Assembly: GCA_036271855.1 (NCBI GenBank)
Contig: DATAZV010000186.1
Coordinates: 1 to 6,880 of the forward strand
Length of the DNA stretch: 6,880 bases
Direction of reading: 5' to 3'
DNA from: JAQGMJ01 sp036271855
GTDB lineage: Bacteria > Pseudomonadota > Gammaproteobacteria > Burkholderiales > JAEUOS01
The position numbers and the translations under genes were made by a program. Under the pieces are notes generated by a model. The model was given only the letters and a program-made list of their open reading frames with translations, made no database searches and was not told where the DNA came from. Shown in pieces: positions 5,325 through 6,880 of the stretch (positions within the stretch are counted from its first letter, which is position 1; the number at the start of each line of letters is the position of its first letter).

Positions 5325-6392
5325 TCAGGCTTGGCGCTGCCCGCCTTCAGCGAGCGCGAGCACCGCGTAGAACAGCGCAAAAAACGGCCACGCCGCGGCC
5401 ACCAGCTGGGTCAGGCCGTTGAAGTCGAGAAAGCGCCCGGGGTTGAGGCCCTGCACGATGGCGATGTAGTAAGGGTTGGCCGGGGCGATGTTCACCACCA
5501 CGGTGGCGAAGGTGACGGCGATCATCAGCAGGGCCAGGCGCATGGTGGGCGTCAGCCCCAGGGTCACCAGCAGCGCCACCGCGCCGGCCAGCAGGCCGCG
5601 AAACGCGCCGGGGGTGAGCCAGGCCCAGGCCGACTCGGTACCGAAGAGGATGGCTTGCGACAAGGCGCGCAAGGCGCAGGCCACCGCCAGCAGCAGGGTC
5701 AGCGCGACCACGCGCGGCGCCTTGGGCGACAGCGCGCACAGCAGCATCACGCCGGCGGCGAACAGGCTGGAGCCGGTCACCGCCGTTTCGACGCGGGCAA
5801 ATTCAGCCGGGGTGAAGGGGTAGCCGGACAGCGGGCCGCCGAAGTAAGTCAGCGCATTGCCGTGGCCGAACAACAGGCTTTCCGGAAACAACAGCGCAAA
5901 CAGCCACAGGCCGGTGAGGATCAGCGCGCGCGCCGCGCTGCGGCCCGGCTGCAGCCAGGCCTCGCCGATGCGCTGCAGCAGGTCGCCCTCCAGCACGGGC
6001 AGCAGCAGCGGCGCGATCGCCGCGCCGAGCAAGGCGCCGGCGGCGTTGGCCGCCAGGTCGACCATCGAAGGCGTGCGCGACGGCAAATAGGTCTGCAGGG
6101 ATTCCAGCAGCAGCGACAACAGGGCGCCGGCGCAGGCCGCCGCTAGCACCGCGCCGGGCCCACGCAGCTTCGGCCGGGCGGCCCAGACCAGCAGCGCCCC
6201 CAGCGGCACGTAGGCCAGCAAGTTGAACACCACGTCGGACGGCAGGGTGATTGCCGGCCAGTGCGCCAGCCAGGCCCAGGGCGGCATGGCGGCGCCACGC
6301 CAGGAAGTGATCGGATGCAGCGTGGCGTAGATGATCAACAGCAGGTAGACGGCGCAAAGCTCGCGCGCCAGCGGCGCGGCCGGCCGCGGCAT
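5325..6392 (-). CDS. VanZ-like family integral membrane protein
   Basis: A 355-residue multi-pass inner-membrane protein. The first half is a VanZ-like domain: a first helix at about 11-27, then PSDVVFNLLAYVPLGALL (51-68) with the family Asp53 and Asn57, a helix at about 80-96, LLESLQTYLPSRTPSMVDL (95-113) with Glu97, Gln100, Arg106 and Asp112, and NAAGALLGA (116-124). The second half adds about five more hydrophobic segments (roughly 155-172, 207-222, 226-250, 263-300 and 328-347) and a conserved-looking GLNPGRFLDFNGL motif (315-327). VanZ relates to teicoplanin resistance in enterococci, but proteobacterial homologues have no settled role, so resistance should not be assumed. The start at 6392 follows the preceding stop by two bases (TAG-CC-ATG) with GGGGA 6 bases upstream; the longer open frame upstream is low-complexity Arg/Gly readthrough of the lipoprotein gene. 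Confidence 0.9.
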   Translation of the reverse strand: MPRPAAPLARELCAVYLLLIIYATLHPITSWRGAAMPPWAWLAHWPAITLPSDVVFNLLAYVPLGALLVWAARPKLRGPGAVLAAACAGALLSLLLESLQTYLPSRTPSMVDLAANAAGALLGAAIAPLLLPVLEGDLLQRIGEAWLQPGRSAARALILTGLWLFALLFPESLLFGHGNALTYFGGPLSGYPFTPAEFARVETAVTGSSLFAAGVMLLCALSPKAPRVVALTLLLAVACALRALSQAILFGTESAWAWLTPGAFRGLLAGAVALLVTLGLTPTMRLALLMIAVTFATVVVNIAPANPYYIAIVQGLNPGRFLDFNGLTQLVAAAWPFFALFYAVLALAEGGQRQA

Positions 6393-6394
6393 GG

Positions 6395-6880
6395 CTATTC
6401 CCCGGCCCAGGCCAGGGCGGCATCGACCAGGCTTTCGGCAGCGCGTTTCAATGCGGCGGCGCCGCCGGGGCCGTCGGCGCTGGCGGCCGGCTCCTCGATG
6501 GCGAAGACCTTCTGGCGCACGGTGGCGTCGCGCCCGCCCAGCACGGTGACGCGGGCGCGCAACACCGCATGGCTGGTGGCGGCGCTGGTAAACACCTGGC
6601 TGAACTCGTCGAGCTCGATGCGCACCGTGGGGCCGCCACCGCCGATCACCGCGCCGCCCGCCGCCGCGCGCTCCTTGAAGCGCACCTCCACCATACTGGC
6701 CGGCGGCATGCTCCATTTGGTCTGCGTATAGGCGCGCGGCTGCGCGATGTCGGCGTAGGCCAGGCGATAGTAGAGATTGACGCTGTCGAGCCAGCGCGGC
6801 GCGCCGACTTCGACCTGGCCGATGTTTTTCAGCGCCAGGCGCGGCGCCGCCGCTGCCGCCAGGCCGAAGTCGTAGGTGCC
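6395..6880 (-). CDS. ABC-type transport auxiliary lipoprotein (N-terminus beyond window)
   Basis: The last 161 residues of a protein of the ABC-type transport auxiliary lipoprotein family (PqiC-like, ABC_trans_aux). Such proteins are outer-membrane-facing lipoproteins that work with MCE/Mla-type or similar ABC systems that move lipids or other hydrophobic molecules through the envelope. Visible marks are the YDFG motif at the window edge, the strand WLDSVNLYYRLAY, a YTQTKWSMPPASMVEV segment, the central VRIELDEFSQVF strand, and a C-terminal helix region LKRAAESLVDAALAWAG. About 40 residues, including signal peptide and lipobox cysteine, must lie to the right, so I cannot confirm lipidation. 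In this family the partner permease, ATPase and MCE genes usually lie upstream, here outside the window. Its stop is two bases from the VanZ start, so the two are probably coupled. Confidence 0.85.
   Translation of the reverse strand, partial: GTYDFGLAAAAAPRLALKNIGQVEVGAPRWLDSVNLYYRLAYADIAQPRAYTQTKWSMPPASMVEVRFKERAAAGGAVIGGGGPTVRIELDEFSQVFTSAATSHAVLRARVTVLGGRDATVRQKVFAIEEPAASADGPGGAAALKRAAESLVDAALAWAGE
6399..6403 (-). promoter_or_regulatory. Ribosome binding site of the VanZ-like gene
   Basis: GGGGA on the minus strand, 6 bases before the ATG at 6392 and inside the last codons of the lipoprotein gene. It supports this start over the longer open frame. Confidence 0.5.

Noticed and set aside
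5246..5380. N-terminal extension of the ferredoxin frame by 45 residues
   Set aside because: The extension overlaps the VanZ gene end, has no family similarity, and a candidate -10 lies within it; the ATG at 5245 matches the family start.
5325..6392. Glycopeptide-resistance gene reading of the VanZ-like protein
   Set aside because: There are no vanA-type partners, and Gram-negative VanZ-like proteins are common without such a role.
6393..6716. N-terminal extension of the VanZ frame by 108 residues
   Set aside because: It is Arg/Gly-rich and lies wholly within the lipoprotein gene in another frame. The ATG at 6392 has a Shine-Dalgarno and a typical VanZ start.

Overview
This GC-rich window carries eight protein genes, all on the minus strand, so it reads from the right edge to the left. 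The large, often orphan Bug/TctC-type solute-binding family, an ABC-auxiliary lipoprotein followed by a long VanZ-like protein, and the base composition all suggest a betaproteobacterium (Burkholderiales or Rhodocyclales). This is inferred from gene content; there is no rRNA or other marker to fix the genus. I see no tRNA, rRNA, CRISPR array, insertion sequence, prophage or attachment site.

Right part (6880 to 4922): the C-terminal part of an ABC-type transport auxiliary lipoprotein runs in from the right edge. It is followed, with a 2-base gap, by a multi-pass VanZ-family membrane protein. A short spacer holding a candidate -10 element leads to a small thioredoxin-fold (2Fe-2S) ferredoxin.

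Centre (4832 to 3740): an alpha/beta hydrolase and a YciA-like hotdog acyl-CoA thioesterase form a tight pair, with stop and start separated by one base (TGA-G-ATG).

Left-centre (3604 to 1453): an OmpR-family response regulator and its HAMP-type sensor histidine kinase form a two-gene operon with a 4-base gap. The 135-base region upstream contains three direct decamer repeats at an exact 10-bp period. They overlap the -35 position of a candidate promoter, which would suit autoregulation.

Left part (1340 to 1): a PuuE/allantoinase-like member of the polysaccharide deacetylase fold that lacks the usual metal-binding motifs, then, 31 bases on, a Bug/TctC periplasmic binding protein cut by the left edge. 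The pair looks like a small uptake-plus-catabolism operon, possibly for an amide, ureide or carboxylate compound. Its position next to a two-component system resembles sensor/Bug arrangements known in Bordetella, but a functional link is only a hypothesis.

Most of this is ordinary housekeeping or accessory metabolism. I find no convincing new defence or mobile system. The best leads are the decamer repeats, the non-canonical deacetylase-fold enzyme beside a Bug protein, and a hairpin around the kinase stop codon.
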